Assembly: GCF_026616205.1 (NCBI RefSeq)
Contig: NZ_JANHGR010000001.1
Location: 1,736,001 to 1,800,000, forward strand
Source: Halolamina litorea
GTDB lineage: Archaea; Halobacteriota; Halobacteria; Halobacteriales; Haloferacaceae
DNA: 64,000 bases
Direction of reading: 5' to 3'
The position numbers were made by a program, and so were the translations under genes. Positions 1 through 8,693 of this stretch are shown piece by piece. Below the pieces are notes generated by a model, which had not been told where the DNA came from, searched no databases, and saw only the letters and a program-made list of their open reading frames with translations. Positions within the stretch are counted from its first letter, which is position 1. The number at the start of each line of letters is the position of its first letter.

Positions 1-1500
1 ACGGTGACCGACGCCGTGCTGTTCCGCGACGGCCGGGTCGCCGCGCTCGGCGACGACGCGGGAGACGCCGCGGGCGACGCCGAGACCATCGACCTCGACG
101 GCCGAACCGTCCTCCCGGGGTTCAACGACGCCCACACGCACGTCTTCTCGGTCGGTATCGGCCTGCTGGAGACCGACCTCTCGGCGGCCGACGACCGCGA
201 GGAAGCGATCAGCCTGCTCGGCGAGAACGCCGCATCGACGCCCGCGGGAAAGTGGGTGCTCGGGTTCAGCTACGACGAGAGCACGTGGCCCGCCGGCGAG
301 CGCGGCTACCTCACGAAATCGGAACTCGACGCCGTCTCGGAGGAGCACCCCGTCGTCGCCGTCCGCGTCGACGGCCACTCGGCGACGCTGAACAGCGCGG
401 GGCTCGACGCGGTCGATTTCTCCGGCGTCGAACACGACGTACGGACCGAGAACGGCGAGCCGACGGGCCGGGTCGTCGAGGACGCCACCGGCCGCGTGCG
501 GGCGGCCTCCTACCCCGACGTACCGAAAGCCCGCGACGCGCTCGACGCCGCCATCGACCACTACCACGAACTCGGCGTCACGTCGATCCAGACCGTCGCC
601 GGCCTCACGCGGGTTCGGGACCACGGCTACGTCCAGCAGGAGGCGCTGTTCGCCCACTGGCGCGAGGACGCCCTCGACCTCCGGACGACGTTCTACGTCC
701 CGCAGTGGCAGGCGAAGTCGCTCTCTGACCTCGAGATCGCCTCGGGGTTCGGCGACGAGATGCTCCGACTGGGCGGGCTCAAGACGTTCTCCGACGGCTC
801 CATCGGCTCGGAGACGGCCAAGACCCACCGCGAGTTCGTCGGCGGCGGCCACGGGGAGATGGTCAACGACCGCGAACAGCTACGGGAGTGGTTCGCCCAC
901 GCGGCGCGCACGAACCAACAGATCGTCACCCACGCCATCGGCGGCGAGGCCATCGACGTCGTGATCGACGAGTACGAGCGCGCCCTCGAGGCGTACGAGG
1001 ACGGCTTCGATCCGCGGCTCCGGATCGAACACGCCGAACTGGCCACCGACGAGGCCATCGAGCGCATGGCCGAGTCCGGTATCGTCGCCTCAATGCAGCC
1101 GAACTTCCTCCAGTGGAACGGGGAGGACGGCCTCTACGAGAACCGCCTCGGCAGCGAGGTCCGGTCCGAAAACAACCGCTACCGCGACGTGCTGGACGCC
1201 GGCGTCCCGCTGGCGTTCGGCAGCGACAAGATGCCGCCCGGACCGCTCTACGGGATGGGCTTCGCCGTCGGGTCGCCGTACGAGAGCCAGCGTCTCTCCG
1301 TCGACGAGGCGCTCGCGGCCTACACCCGCGACGCCGCCTACGCGGAGTTCCAGGAGGACGAGAAAGGCACCCTCGAACCGGGTCGCGTCGCCGACGCCGT
1401 CGTGCTCGACACCGACCCCTACGAGAACCCCGAGTCGTTCGACGACATCGGCGTCGACCTCACGATACTCGGCGGCGACGTGGTCTACGACGGGCGCTGA
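1..1500 (+). CDS. YtcJ-type amidohydrolase, 5' end truncated
   Basis: Metal-dependent hydrolase of the amidohydrolase superfamily (amidohydrolase_3/YtcJ group), which cleaves an amide or similar bond of an unknown substrate in the cytoplasm. The reading frame is open from base 1; the first in-frame GTG is at 4. The visible N-terminus begins directly in the strand that family members usually reach after about 10-20 residues (FRDGRVAALG), so the true start probably lies before the window. Seen: the metal motif NDAHTH near residue 41, TFSDGSIGSETA in the middle, FGSDKMPPGP near the end and the closing composite-domain segment. The stop is 2 bases before the next gene, so the two are co-transcribed. 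Substrate not predictable. Confidence 0.88.
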   Translation, partial: TVTDAVLFRDGRVAALGDDAGDAAGDAETIDLDGRTVLPGFNDAHTHVFSVGIGLLETDLSAADDREEAISLLGENAASTPAGKWVLGFSYDESTWPAGERGYLTKSELDAVSEEHPVVAVRVDGHSATLNSAGLDAVDFSGVEHDVRTENGEPTGRVVEDATGRVRAASYPDVPKARDALDAAIDHYHELGVTSIQTVAGLTRVRDHGYVQQEALFAHWREDALDLRTTFYVPQWQAKSLSDLEIASGFGDEMLRLGGLKTFSDGSIGSETAKTHREFVGGGHGEMVNDREQLREWFAHAARTNQQIVTHAIGGEAIDVVIDEYERALEAYEDGFDPRLRIEHAELATDEAIERMAESGIVASMQPNFLQWNGEDGLYENRLGSEVRSENNRYRDVLDAGVPLAFGSDKMPPGPLYGMGFAVGSPYESQRLSVDEALAAYTRDAAYAEFQEDEKGTLEPGRVADAVVLDTDPYENPESFDDIGVDLTILGGDVVYDGR

Positions 1501-1502
1501 CC

Positions 1503-2168
1503 GTGCAGGACCTCACTCACCCCGTCGAGAGCGGGATGCCCGTCTACCCCGGCGACCCCGAGGTGACCGTCGAGGCGGCCGACACGTTCGAGGCCGACGG
1601 CTGCCGGGTCAGCCACCTCTCCATCGGGAGCCACGCCGGCACCCACGTCGACGCGCCCGCCCACACCGAGGCCGAGGGGAACACGCTCGCGGACTACCCC
1701 GTCTCGGCGTTCGTCCGCGACGCGGCCGTCGTCGACTGTACGGACCTGGACGCGCGGGAGCCGATTCCTGCCGACCGAGTGCCGAGCGGGGAGCGCGCGG
1801 GCGACGCCGACTGCATCCTCTTCCGAACCGGCTGGGACCGCTACTGGGGGAGCGATCGGTACCGGGATCACCCCTACCTCTCGGTCGAGGCCGCCGAGCG
1901 CTGTGGGCAACGGAACCTGGCCGTCGGGATCGACGCGTTCAGCCCCGATCCGACGCCGCCGGCGGAGGGCTCGCTATCGATCGGCGACCGTGATCCGTTC
2001 GGCGCTCACCACGCGCTGCTGGGTGCCGGGGTCCTCGTCTTCGAGAACCTCGCGAACCTCGACAGTGTGCCCGAGCGCGTCGAACTCCGGGCGCAGCCGA
2101 TCGCGTTCGGGGGTGACGGCGCCCCGGTCCGAGCAGTGGGTGTCGAAGCCGCGGCGGACCGGGAGTAG
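1503..2168 (+). CDS. Cyclase-family (KynB-like) metal hydrolase
   Basis: A 221-residue protein of the cyclase family, whose best-known members are arylformamidase/kynurenine formamidase and isatin hydrolase. The family signature H-x-G-T-H-x-D-x-P-x-H is complete (SHAGTHVDAPAH, about residue 40) and supplies the metal ligands. The opening QDLTHPVESGMPVYPGDP is the normal family N-terminus and supports the GTG start 2 bases after the amidohydrolase stop. The pairing with an amidohydrolase suggests two hydrolytic steps on one amide or lactam substrate (inference). A kynurenine pathway role is possible, but no other kynurenine gene is present. Confidence 0.88.
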   Translation: MQDLTHPVESGMPVYPGDPEVTVEAADTFEADGCRVSHLSIGSHAGTHVDAPAHTEAEGNTLADYPVSAFVRDAAVVDCTDLDAREPIPADRVPSGERAGDADCILFRTGWDRYWGSDRYRDHPYLSVEAAERCGQRNLAVGIDAFSPDPTPPAEGSLSIGDRDPFGAHHALLGAGVLVFENLANLDSVPERVELRAQPIAFGGDGAPVRAVGVEAAADRE

Positions 2169-2222
2169 TACGAACGCCGAACGGGCGAAGCCTGTATCGG
2201 CGCGGCCGGCGTGAGAGGTGGC

Positions 2223-3083
2223 ATGGACCGACGTGCGTTCCTCGCCGCGCTCGGAGTGGCGTCGACGACGGCCGTCGCGGGCTGTGCCTCCAGCGGCGTC
2301 GATACGGCCGCCCCCGGTTCCGGCGAAGGGACCCCGACGGGCGCTCCCTTCGAACACCCCGGTACCCTCGACGAGACGTTCGTCACGAACGGCGACTACC
2401 CCGACGACAGCGACCCCGCAGACGGTCTGCCGCCGGCGTTCCCCGATCCCCCGGACGCGCCGGGGATCGACACGGCCGCGCTGGCGACCCTCTCGGTGAA
2501 CGACGAGACGGTACGGCTGCTCCCCATCGACGCCGCGCGAGCGTGGTACCTGCGAGGCTCGGCTCGGTTCGTCGACGCCCGCGGACTGACCCAGTACACG
2601 CGCTCACACCTCTACGGGAGCGTGCTGTCGAGCGCCCAGCAGGGGTCGACCGGTGGCGGAATCGACGGCTGGGGGACCGACGAACGGGTCGTCGCCTACT
2701 GTGGCTGCCCCCACCACCTCTCCTCCGTCCGCGCCGCCGGGCTGCAGAAAGCCGGCTTCACGGACGTGTACGTCATCGACGAGGGGTTCCGCGAGTGGGT
2801 CGACCGCGGCTACCCGATGGCGGGAACCGCGTTCGGCGACGGCGGTTCGGCGGCGGTCTCGGAGTGGCGCTTGGACGGCGAGGTCGACGCCGACTACGCT
2901 GGCGAGTACGCGTGGGCGTCCGTCGGCCGGCAGTACGAAGCCGCACCGATCGGCGACGACGGCGCGTTCTCGATCCACCTTCGGTTCTCCGGTGTCGACG
3001 CCGAAACGCCGGTCCGGGTCTCCACACCGGCGTTCACACGGACCGGCCCGTTGGGCGAGTTCGCGGATGGAACGATCCGCTGA
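2223..3083 (+). CDS. Rhodanese-domain Tat lipoprotein
   Basis: A 286-residue exported protein. The N-terminus has a twin-arginine start (MDRRAFLAAL) and lipobox VAGC with Cys21, so it should be a lipid-anchored cell-surface protein. Residues about 95-205 form a rhodanese fold, with the entry motif FVDARG and a Cys-containing loop AYCGCPHHLSS (Cys160), then the closing helix GFREWVDRGYPMAG. Rhodaneses transfer sulfur or act as redox or scaffold domains; the two-Cys loop differs from the usual single-Cys loop. The C-terminal about 80 residues have a beta-rich look but are not recognised. ATG 2223 is preferred over GTG 2211 because it gives the intact Tat signal and has a GAGGTG purine stretch before it. 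Confidence 0.85.
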   Translation: MDRRAFLAALGVASTTAVAGCASSGVDTAAPGSGEGTPTGAPFEHPGTLDETFVTNGDYPDDSDPADGLPPAFPDPPDAPGIDTAALATLSVNDETVRLLPIDAARAWYLRGSARFVDARGLTQYTRSHLYGSVLSSAQQGSTGGGIDGWGTDERVVAYCGCPHHLSSVRAAGLQKAGFTDVYVIDEGFREWVDRGYPMAGTAFGDGGSAAVSEWRLDGEVDADYAGEYAWASVGRQYEAAPIGDDGAFSIHLRFSGVDAETPVRVSTPAFTRTGPLGEFADGTIR

Positions 3084-3101
3084 TCGCGCCCGCTGTGTCT
3101 C

Positions 3102-4331
3102 TTACTCCGTGCCCTCGAACGCGACGACGCGGCCGTCGCTGTAGATGACGTAGACCTCCGCCGCCCCGTCGTCGTCGGTATCGACGACCGACGGATAGGT
3201 GTAGATCGGAACGTTCCGCTCGTGGGTGCTCAGAACCGAGCCGTCCGTCGGATCGACGAGCGAGACCAGCCCGTCGTTGGTGACGGCAACCAGTTCCTCG
3301 CTGCCGTCGCCGTCCACGTCGCCCAGCGTCGGCGGCGGCGTCATCTGCACGTCGGCGCCGGTGAGCGTCGTGGTCCACTCGACGTCCCCGCTCGCCCCGT
3401 CGATGGCCCGGAGTTCCCCATCACGGGCGACGGCGTACACCTCCGCGGTCCCGTCCCCGTCACCGTCGCCGATGGCGTTGACCGCCGCGTAGCGGCCGAA
3501 ATCGTGCTGCCAGCGGCGCTCGCCCGTTGCGGCGTCGAACAGGCCGACCTGCCCGCCGGCCGTCGCCGTGGCGAACACCGTCTCGTTTGCCACCGTGCCG
3601 GCGCTGCTCCACAGCACCCGGCCGACGTCCGTACGCTGCCACGCCACCGAGCCGTTCCCCTCGAAGGCCGTCAGCCTGCCGCCGTCGGTGGCGACGAGTA
3701 GTTCGGTCGCACCGTCGGCGTCGGCGTCGACCGCCGCGGGTTGCCCCCACGCGCGGTCGCCCAGCCGTTGGCGCCAGCGAAGCGACCCGTTCCGGTCGAA
3801 GACGGAGAGCGCGCCCCGAACGTCCACGACCGCTACCTCCGCGGCCGGCCCGCCGACGAGGTCGGCGACGACGGGCTTCGAGTAGCCGTAGCTCGTGAGA
3901 GCCCCGCGGAGTTCCTCCCGACCGGTGGCGGCGTCGAGTGCGACCACGTCGCCCTCGGTCGTCGCGCCGAGCACCTCCGTCTCGCCGTCGCCGTCGAAGT
4001 CGGCGAGCGCCGGCGTCGCGATGGAGTGGACGGTACAGTTCGGCGCCGGCACGCGGTAGCGCCAGTCGGCGCCGCCGGTCCCGGCGTCGAGCGCGACCAG
4101 CGCGCAGGCCGTCGTGTCGGCCCGGCCGCTGATCGGCGCGTACACCATGCCGCGGCCGTCGACGACGCCGGCGGCGGGGGCGTGGTGGTTGGCCTTCACA
4201 TCGCGGCCCGTGTCGCTCACCCACGTGCGTTCGAGCGTCGGGCCGCCGCCCCCGGCCCCGAGCGCGAACGCGCCGGTGGCGCCGACGAGGACGAGCACGA
4301 GCGCCAACGTCGCCGCCGTCGCAGTACGCAT
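3102..4331 (-). CDS. Secreted FG-GAP/VCBS beta-propeller protein (paralog 1)
   Basis: A 409-residue protein with a Sec-type signal or membrane anchor (residues 1-25) followed by a propeller of repeating blades. Blades contain calcium-loop-like acidic motifs such as DFDGDGETEVL, GDGDGDGTAEVY, GDVDGDGSEELV and DTDDDGAAEVYV, alternating with PQQ-like W-containing strands (GGADWRYRVP, GDVEWTTTL). No enzymatic residues were identified, so the role is probably binding or surface structure. A TATA-like box (CTTTTTG near 4359) sits about 27 bases before the ATG, indicating a leaderless transcript. It is similar along its whole length to the protein at 4963-6216; a regulator gene lies between them, all on the same strand. 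Confidence 0.85.
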   Translation of the reverse strand: MRTATAATLALVLVLVGATGAFALGAGGGGPTLERTWVSDTGRDVKANHHAPAAGVVDGRGMVYAPISGRADTTACALVALDAGTGGADWRYRVPAPNCTVHSIATPALADFDGDGETEVLGATTEGDVVALDAATGREELRGALTSYGYSKPVVADLVGGPAAEVAVVDVRGALSVFDRNGSLRWRQRLGDRAWGQPAAVDADADGATELLVATDGGRLTAFEGNGSVAWQRTDVGRVLWSSAGTVANETVFATATAGGQVGLFDAATGERRWQHDFGRYAAVNAIGDGDGDGTAEVYAVARDGELRAIDGASGDVEWTTTLTGADVQMTPPPTLGDVDGDGSEELVAVTNDGLVSLVDPTDGSVLSTHERNVPIYTYPSVVDTDDDGAAEVYVIYSDGRVVAFEGTE

Positions 4332-4396
4332 TCAGTCTCGGTAGGTGCCTCGCGGGCAAAAAGGCGCCACTCCGCGCGCGGCGTTCGAGAGCCGCG

Positions 4397-4909
4397 CTAC
4401 TCCGAGAGGAGGCTGTCGACGAGCCGCGTGAACCGGTCGAGGAAGCGGTCCGGGATCGACGGCGACACCGTCCGGAGCAGTTCGCGGGTCCGCTCCGGGT
4501 CGGTCAGTTCGACGGTGACGCGGTTGCGCAGGTCCCGCTCCTTGCGCGCGACGTCCTCGGCGACGAGTCGGTCGAGGTGCCACTCGAGCGTGCTCCGGGC
4601 GACCCCGAGTTCCTCGACCAACTCAGTCGGCGTCGCACCGTCGTTCTCGAGCAGGGAGCCGATGATGCCGCGGGCAGTCTCACGCCGGAACAGCGCGAGC
4701 AGTCGGCGCTCCCAGGGCTCGAACTCCCGCGTGAAGAAGTGCGTCTTGCCGTACACGTCCTCGCGGACGAGATCGCCGTCGTCGACGAGCTTCCGGGTGT
4801 GGTACTGCACCTGCCCGGACGCGAAGTCGAGGTCCCGGACGAGGGCGCTGAAGTGGACTCCGGGGTTGCGCTCGACGTGCAGGGCAATGCGCGTTCTCGT
4901 CTCGGACAT
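4397..4909 (-). CDS. Tandem winged-helix transcriptional regulator
   Basis: A 170-residue DNA-binding protein with two winged-helix modules. The first spans about residues 5-65 (the segment HFSALVRDLDFASGQVQYHT is the recognition region) and the second about 80-140 (PTELVEELGVARSTLEWHLD). It resembles haloarchaeal MarR/ArsR-like regulators with duplicated domains. ATG 4909 is chosen because a TATA-like element (TACTAAACC, 4939-4947) lies about 30 bases upstream and the open frame beyond it overlaps the neighbouring gene. It lies between two FG-GAP paralogs, which are likely but unproven targets. Confidence 0.85.
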   Translation of the reverse strand: MSETRTRIALHVERNPGVHFSALVRDLDFASGQVQYHTRKLVDDGDLVREDVYGKTHFFTREFEPWERRLLALFRRETARGIIGSLLENDGATPTELVEELGVARSTLEWHLDRLVAEDVARKERDLRNRVTVELTDPERTRELLRTVSPSIPDRFLDRFTRLVDSLLSE

Positions 4910-4962
4910 CTGTTCGCTGAAGATTCGGTGGTCGACGGTACTAAACCCGACGGTTCCGGCGC

Positions 4963-6216
4963 CTACGCGTCGAGCGCGGCGACGCGCCCGTCGTTGTAGA
5001 TGACCAGCGCCTCCGGGTCGCCGTCGCCGTCGAAGTCCACGAGGGGGACGAACGTGTTGATCTTCTCCTCCCGGCTGTAGCTGTCGATCAGCTCCCCGGT
5101 GGTCGGATCGAGGACGCTGACCGAGCCGGTGTTGCTCGGCGCGACCAACTCGAGCGAGCCGTCGCCGTTCAGGTCGCCCAGCGAGGGCGGCGGCATCGGC
5201 GCGACCGGTTCGAGCGTGAGCGTCGTCGTCCACTCGACGCTCCCGTTGCGGGCGTTCAGGCTCCGAACCTTCCCGTCCCGGGCGGCGACGTAGGCCTCCG
5301 GAACACCGTCGTCGTCGCCGTCGCCGACCGCGTAGACGCTCGTCCCGCGGGCGTCGAAGCCACGGCGCCACTGGGTCTCCCCGGTCCGACCGTCTATCGC
5401 GTAGACGTTCCCCGAGAAGCCGGCGGCGACGAGTTCGACAGCCGGGTCGTCGTCGATCTGTGCCGGGACGATCCAGCGGAGCGTGAGGGCGTCACTGAGG
5501 TTTCGCTGCCAGCGGGTCGACCCATCCCCGTTCAGCATGACGACCGACCCCCCGGTCTTCCCGACGGCCAACTCCGGGTCGCCGTCGGCGTCGAAGTCCT
5601 CGACTCGGGGCTGTCGGACCCGCGCGTCCCCGACATCGCGGTTCCAAACCCGGCTACCGTCGGGGCGGAACACCGAGACGCCGCCGAGCAGGTCGACGAC
5701 GACCGTCTCGGGGGTCTCGTCGCCCGTGAGGTCGGCGACGACGGGCGTCGAGTAGCCGAAGGAGGTGAGGTTCCGGCGCAGTTCGACGCGGCCGTCGAGC
5801 GAGTAGGCGACGAACTCGCGGGCGCTCGTCGCCGCGAGGATTTCGGGCTCGCCGTCCCGGTCGTAGTCGGCGATCGTCGGGTCCGAGATCGAGTGGACGT
5901 TGCAGTCAGCCTCGGAGAGGGTGTCGGCCCACCGCTCCTCGCCGTCGCCGTCCAGGACGCTCATCCGACAGACCGTCCCCTGTCGGCTGTTGATGGGGAC
6001 CGCGATGTAGGACTCGCCGTCGATGGCCACCGCCGCGGGCGAGTGGTGGTTCGACTCCAAGGCCTCGGGCAGGCTACTGATCCACCGTTCGGCGAGTTCC
6101 ACCGGCTCCGCCGCGCCGGGACCGCTCGCCGCCGGGCCGTCGGTGAGGCCGTACGCACCGACGCCGGCGAAGACGAGCAACACAGCCACCAACAGGCCGA
6201 TCGTTCGTGGACGCAC
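4963..6216 (-). CDS. Secreted FG-GAP/VCBS beta-propeller protein (paralog 2)
   Basis: A 417-residue protein with an N-terminal hydrophobic signal or anchor (residues about 5-25, LLVAVLLVFAGVGAYGLTDG) and a propeller with acidic loops (DYDRDGEPEIL, DFDADGDPELAV, DLNGDGSLELVA, DFDGDGDPEALVIYNDG). Both this protein and the one at 3102-4331 share landmarks such as NHHSPAA/NHHAPAA, TVHSI/NVHSI and SYGYSKPVVADL/SFGYSTPVVADL, so they are duplicates. The start is GTG 6216; a T-rich promoter box near 6245 lies about 28 bases before it. Function unknown; probably extracellular. Confidence 0.84.
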   Translation of the reverse strand: MRPRTIGLLVAVLLVFAGVGAYGLTDGPAASGPGAAEPVELAERWISSLPEALESNHHSPAAVAIDGESYIAVPINSRQGTVCRMSVLDGDGEERWADTLSEADCNVHSISDPTIADYDRDGEPEILAATSAREFVAYSLDGRVELRRNLTSFGYSTPVVADLTGDETPETVVVDLLGGVSVFRPDGSRVWNRDVGDARVRQPRVEDFDADGDPELAVGKTGGSVVMLNGDGSTRWQRNLSDALTLRWIVPAQIDDDPAVELVAAGFSGNVYAIDGRTGETQWRRGFDARGTSVYAVGDGDDDGVPEAYVAARDGKVRSLNARNGSVEWTTTLTLEPVAPMPPPSLGDLNGDGSLELVAPSNTGSVSVLDPTTGELIDSYSREEKINTFVPLVDFDGDGDPEALVIYNDGRVAALDA

Positions 6217-6308
6217 GGCGGGAACTCGCCGGGCACGCGAAAAAAGCGGTCTGGTGCGTTCCTCGAACCACGAGCGGGTTTTTCACTGGGCGGGGGGTAG
6301 CTGATGAC

Positions 6309-7697
6309 GTGTTCCGTCTCCGCCGTACGCGTGGCGCGACTGCAGTCGCCAGTGTCCTGCTGTTCGGCCTCCTCCCCGGAACCGCGAGCGCACACGCCCT
6401 CGGCGGCTCGCGGTTCGACTCGCCGCTCCCCCTGCCGCTGTTGTTGCTCGGCGCGGGCGCGACCGTCGGCCTGACGGCGCTCTGGCTGGGCCGGACCGAC
6501 CGCGACACGCCGCCGGAACTCGATCGGGAACTGACGACGCTGCCCGCGCCGGCCGTCGACGCCGCGAAGCGGGTGGCCGCGGTCGGCTTCCTCGGCTGCG
6601 TGCTGGCGGCGCTCGCGGCCGGCGCCTTCGGCCCCCAGATCGCCGCGGAGAACCCCGCGACCGTGTTCACTTGGGCCGTCTGGTTCCGCGGGCTGGCGTT
6701 CGTCGCCATCGTCGCCGGAACCCCGTGGCCGGTGCTCTCGCCGTGGCGGACCATCGCCGGCGTGCTCGCCTGGATCGAGGGGGAGGAGCTCTCGGTGCTG
6801 TCGCCGCCGCGAGTCGGCGCGTGGCCGGCGACGGTCGGGTTCCTGCTCGTCTTCGGCGTCGTCGAGAACCTCACGAACGTCTCGCTCGTCCCGCGGCTTA
6901 CAGCGACGCTGCTGGCCGCGTACGCCCTCTTGATGCTCTCGGGGGGCGTCCTCTTCGGCACGTCGTGGCTCGCCCGGAGCGACCCACTCGCGGCCTTCTA
7001 CCGCCTCTTCGGCGCCGTCGCACCGCTCACGGTGGAGCGCCGGGGGGGCGCGTACGCGGTCTCGCTGCGCTACCCCTGGGAAGGGACGCTGCGGCCGGTC
7101 GCCGGCCCGGCGCTCGTCGCGCTCGCGGTGGCGATGGTGTACGTCGTGAGCTTCGACGGCTTCACCGACACGGCGGCGTTCCAGGGGCTCCTCTTCCGGG
7201 CGCGCAACGTCGTCGGTCTCGGCGACGCGACGGCGACCCTGCTGTTCCTCGTGGGCTTCGCCGGCTTCATCGGCCTGTTCGTCGTCGGCTGTGGACTCGC
7301 CGAGCGCCTCGGTGGCGCCCGCGCGGGGCTGCCGAGCGCCACGCGGGCGTTCGCGCCGACGTTACTTCCGATCGCGGCGGCCTACGAGATCGCACACAAC
7401 TACCCCTACGTGCTTCGCAGTCTCGGCCAGTTGGTCGCGATCGCCCTCGAACCGGTCGCGCCGGGGATCGGGACCGTGCGGCCGCTCTCGTGGCTCCCGC
7501 TCCCGGTCTTCTGGGCGTCACAGGTCCTGCTGATCGTCGCCGGCCACGTCGTCGCCGTCGTCGCCGCGCACTTCGTCGCCGTCCGGCGCTACGGCTCGCT
7601 GTGGGCCGCACGCCGGGGGCACCTCCCGCTCGTGGTGCTGATGATCGGCTACACGGTGCTCTCGCTCTGGATCGTCTCGCGGCCGGTGATCGCGTGA
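6309..7697 (+). CDS. Polytopic membrane protein, unknown family
   Basis: A 462-residue integral membrane protein. It begins with a cleavable-looking signal (VASVLLFGLLPGTASAHA) followed by a small extracellular segment and roughly ten hydrophobic segments (for example LPLLLLGAGATVGLTALWLG, FVAIVAGTPWPVLSPW, LLFLVGFAGFIGLFVVG and VLMIGYTVLSLWIV). The charged loop WRTIAGVLAWIEGEEL and the His-containing EIAHNYPYVLRS are distinctive. No transporter or enzyme family was recognised. The GTG start at 6309 is supported by a TATA-like box (GTTTTTCAC near 6281) about 27 bases upstream. It is divergent from the FG-GAP gene at 6216. Confidence 0.75.
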   Translation: MFRLRRTRGATAVASVLLFGLLPGTASAHALGGSRFDSPLPLPLLLLGAGATVGLTALWLGRTDRDTPPELDRELTTLPAPAVDAAKRVAAVGFLGCVLAALAAGAFGPQIAAENPATVFTWAVWFRGLAFVAIVAGTPWPVLSPWRTIAGVLAWIEGEELSVLSPPRVGAWPATVGFLLVFGVVENLTNVSLVPRLTATLLAAYALLMLSGGVLFGTSWLARSDPLAAFYRLFGAVAPLTVERRGGAYAVSLRYPWEGTLRPVAGPALVALAVAMVYVVSFDGFTDTAAFQGLLFRARNVVGLGDATATLLFLVGFAGFIGLFVVGCGLAERLGGARAGLPSATRAFAPTLLPIAAAYEIAHNYPYVLRSLGQLVAIALEPVAPGIGTVRPLSWLPLPVFWASQVLLIVAGHVVAVVAAHFVAVRRYGSLWAARRGHLPLVVLMIGYTVLSLWIVSRPVIA

Positions 7698-7776
7698 GCG
7701 ACCCAGTAACACTCGTGTCACCCGGTTACCTGAGGGTCAAGAACGGCTTAAGGGTCGCGCACGCGTACGGACGTTC

Positions 7777-7869
7777 GTGCGCGAGACCAACATAGCGCGG
7801 AACCGTACGACGCCGACGGCGAGCCGGCGCCAGTCCACGACCACCGACCTCGCGGGGGCAGGGTCGTGA
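7777..7869 (+). CDS. Putative leaderless 30-codon leader ORF
   Basis: A short frame beginning with GTG at 7777, 27 bases after the centre of a clear TATA-like box (CTTAAGG, 7747-7753). A leaderless mRNA would start at this codon. The stop TGA overlaps the GTG of the following regulator gene (GTGA, 7866-7869), a classic arrangement for coupled translation. The predicted peptide of 30 residues is rich in Arg and Thr, unlike the acidic proteome, so the act of translation may matter more than the peptide. It could also be a chance frame in an untranslated leader. Confidence 0.4.
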   Translation: MRETNIARNRTTPTASRRQSTTTDLAGAGS

Positions 7870-8156
7870 GCGAAGTCGCCTCCGAGGCGGAGATGGCCGA
7901 CCTCCCCCCGAGCGCGAAGCTGGTCCACCTGGTGTTACAGGAGAACGACCGGATGACCCAGAGTCAGGTCACCGACGAGACCCAACTGGCCGGTCGTACC
8001 GTCCGTGACGCGCTCGGCCGACTCGAGTCGGCCGGGCTGGTGACCGAAGAGATCTGCCTGAAGGACGCCCGCAAGCGCGTCTACACCGCGAACGGGCCCG
8101 AGCCCACCGAGGCCGACACGGCCGAGGCCGCCGAGGGCGCGGCCACCGGCGACTGA
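7866..8156 (+). CDS. Small winged-helix (MarR/TrmB-like) regulator
   Basis: A 96-residue protein with one winged-helix domain at about residues 15-75. The helix-turn-helix is in the stretch MTQSQVTDETQLAGRTVRDA and is followed by the wing (LKDARKRVYTA). The last 20 residues are an acidic, Ala-rich tail. Similar small HTH proteins are widespread in haloarchaea and act as DNA-binding regulators. The promoter lies about 116 bases upstream, so this gene is not leaderless itself; translation probably depends on the short ORF that ends at its start codon. Confidence 0.8.
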   Translation: MSEVASEAEMADLPPSAKLVHLVLQENDRMTQSQVTDETQLAGRTVRDALGRLESAGLVTEEICLKDARKRVYTANGPEPTEADTAEAAEGAATGD

Positions 8157-8157
8157 C

Positions 8158-8658
8158 TCACTTCCGTCCAGCGATCGTCTCCATGCCGTCGGGGAACAGC
8201 TTCTCGATAGCGTCGTGTTCGATCGAGCCGAGCGACTCGCCGTTCAGCCGCGTGAGATGCGTCTCCACGACGCCCTCGCGACTCGCCTGCCGGTAGAGCG
8301 GGACGGCGTCGGCGGCGCGGTACGTTCCCGCAACGAGTAGGGCCGTCTCCGTCTCGGGGTCGAGCAGTTCGACGACGAAAAAGAGGTCCCCGCCGACCGA
8401 TCGGCGGTAGGCGTCATAGCGCGGGAACGCCGCGCGCTCACAGGCCGCCGCCACCTCGTCGGCGAGGCTCTCGGGAACCACGTGGACGAACCCGGAGTAG
8501 CCCTGCTCTGCGTCCGCCGGGACCGGCGACGTGTCGACGGCGGGGACGACGGTGGCTTCCCAGCCGGCCTCGCGGCGCTGATCGGCGATCGATCGGGCGT
8601 CGTCGACGGCGGCCGCGGTTCCCTCCTTGCGCGTGCCGTGGTCGGCGTCTTCGTCCAT
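8158..8658 (-). CDS. Conserved haloarchaeal hypothetical protein
   Basis: A 166-residue soluble acidic protein of no known function. It has an alpha/beta pattern: a helical N-terminus (AVDDARSIADQRREAGWEAT), then strands VHVVPESLADEV, DLFFVVELLDPETETALLVAG and a C-terminal helix ending EHDAIEKLFPDGMETIAGRK. ATG 8658 is chosen because a TATA-like box (GCTTTTCC near 8685) sits about 27 bases upstream and gives a leaderless start; the longer open frame upstream is low-quality Arg/Gly-rich sequence. Its 3' end meets the regulator at 8156 tail to tail with a one-base gap. Confidence 0.72.
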   Translation of the reverse strand: MDEDADHGTRKEGTAAAVDDARSIADQRREAGWEATVVPAVDTSPVPADAEQGYSGFVHVVPESLADEVAAACERAAFPRYDAYRRSVGGDLFFVVELLDPETETALLVAGTYRAADAVPLYRQASREGVVETHLTRLNGESLGSIEHDAIEKLFPDGMETIAGRK

Positions 8659-8693
8659 GTCCGGACAGGAGGGGAGCGGGCGGAAAAGCCTGA

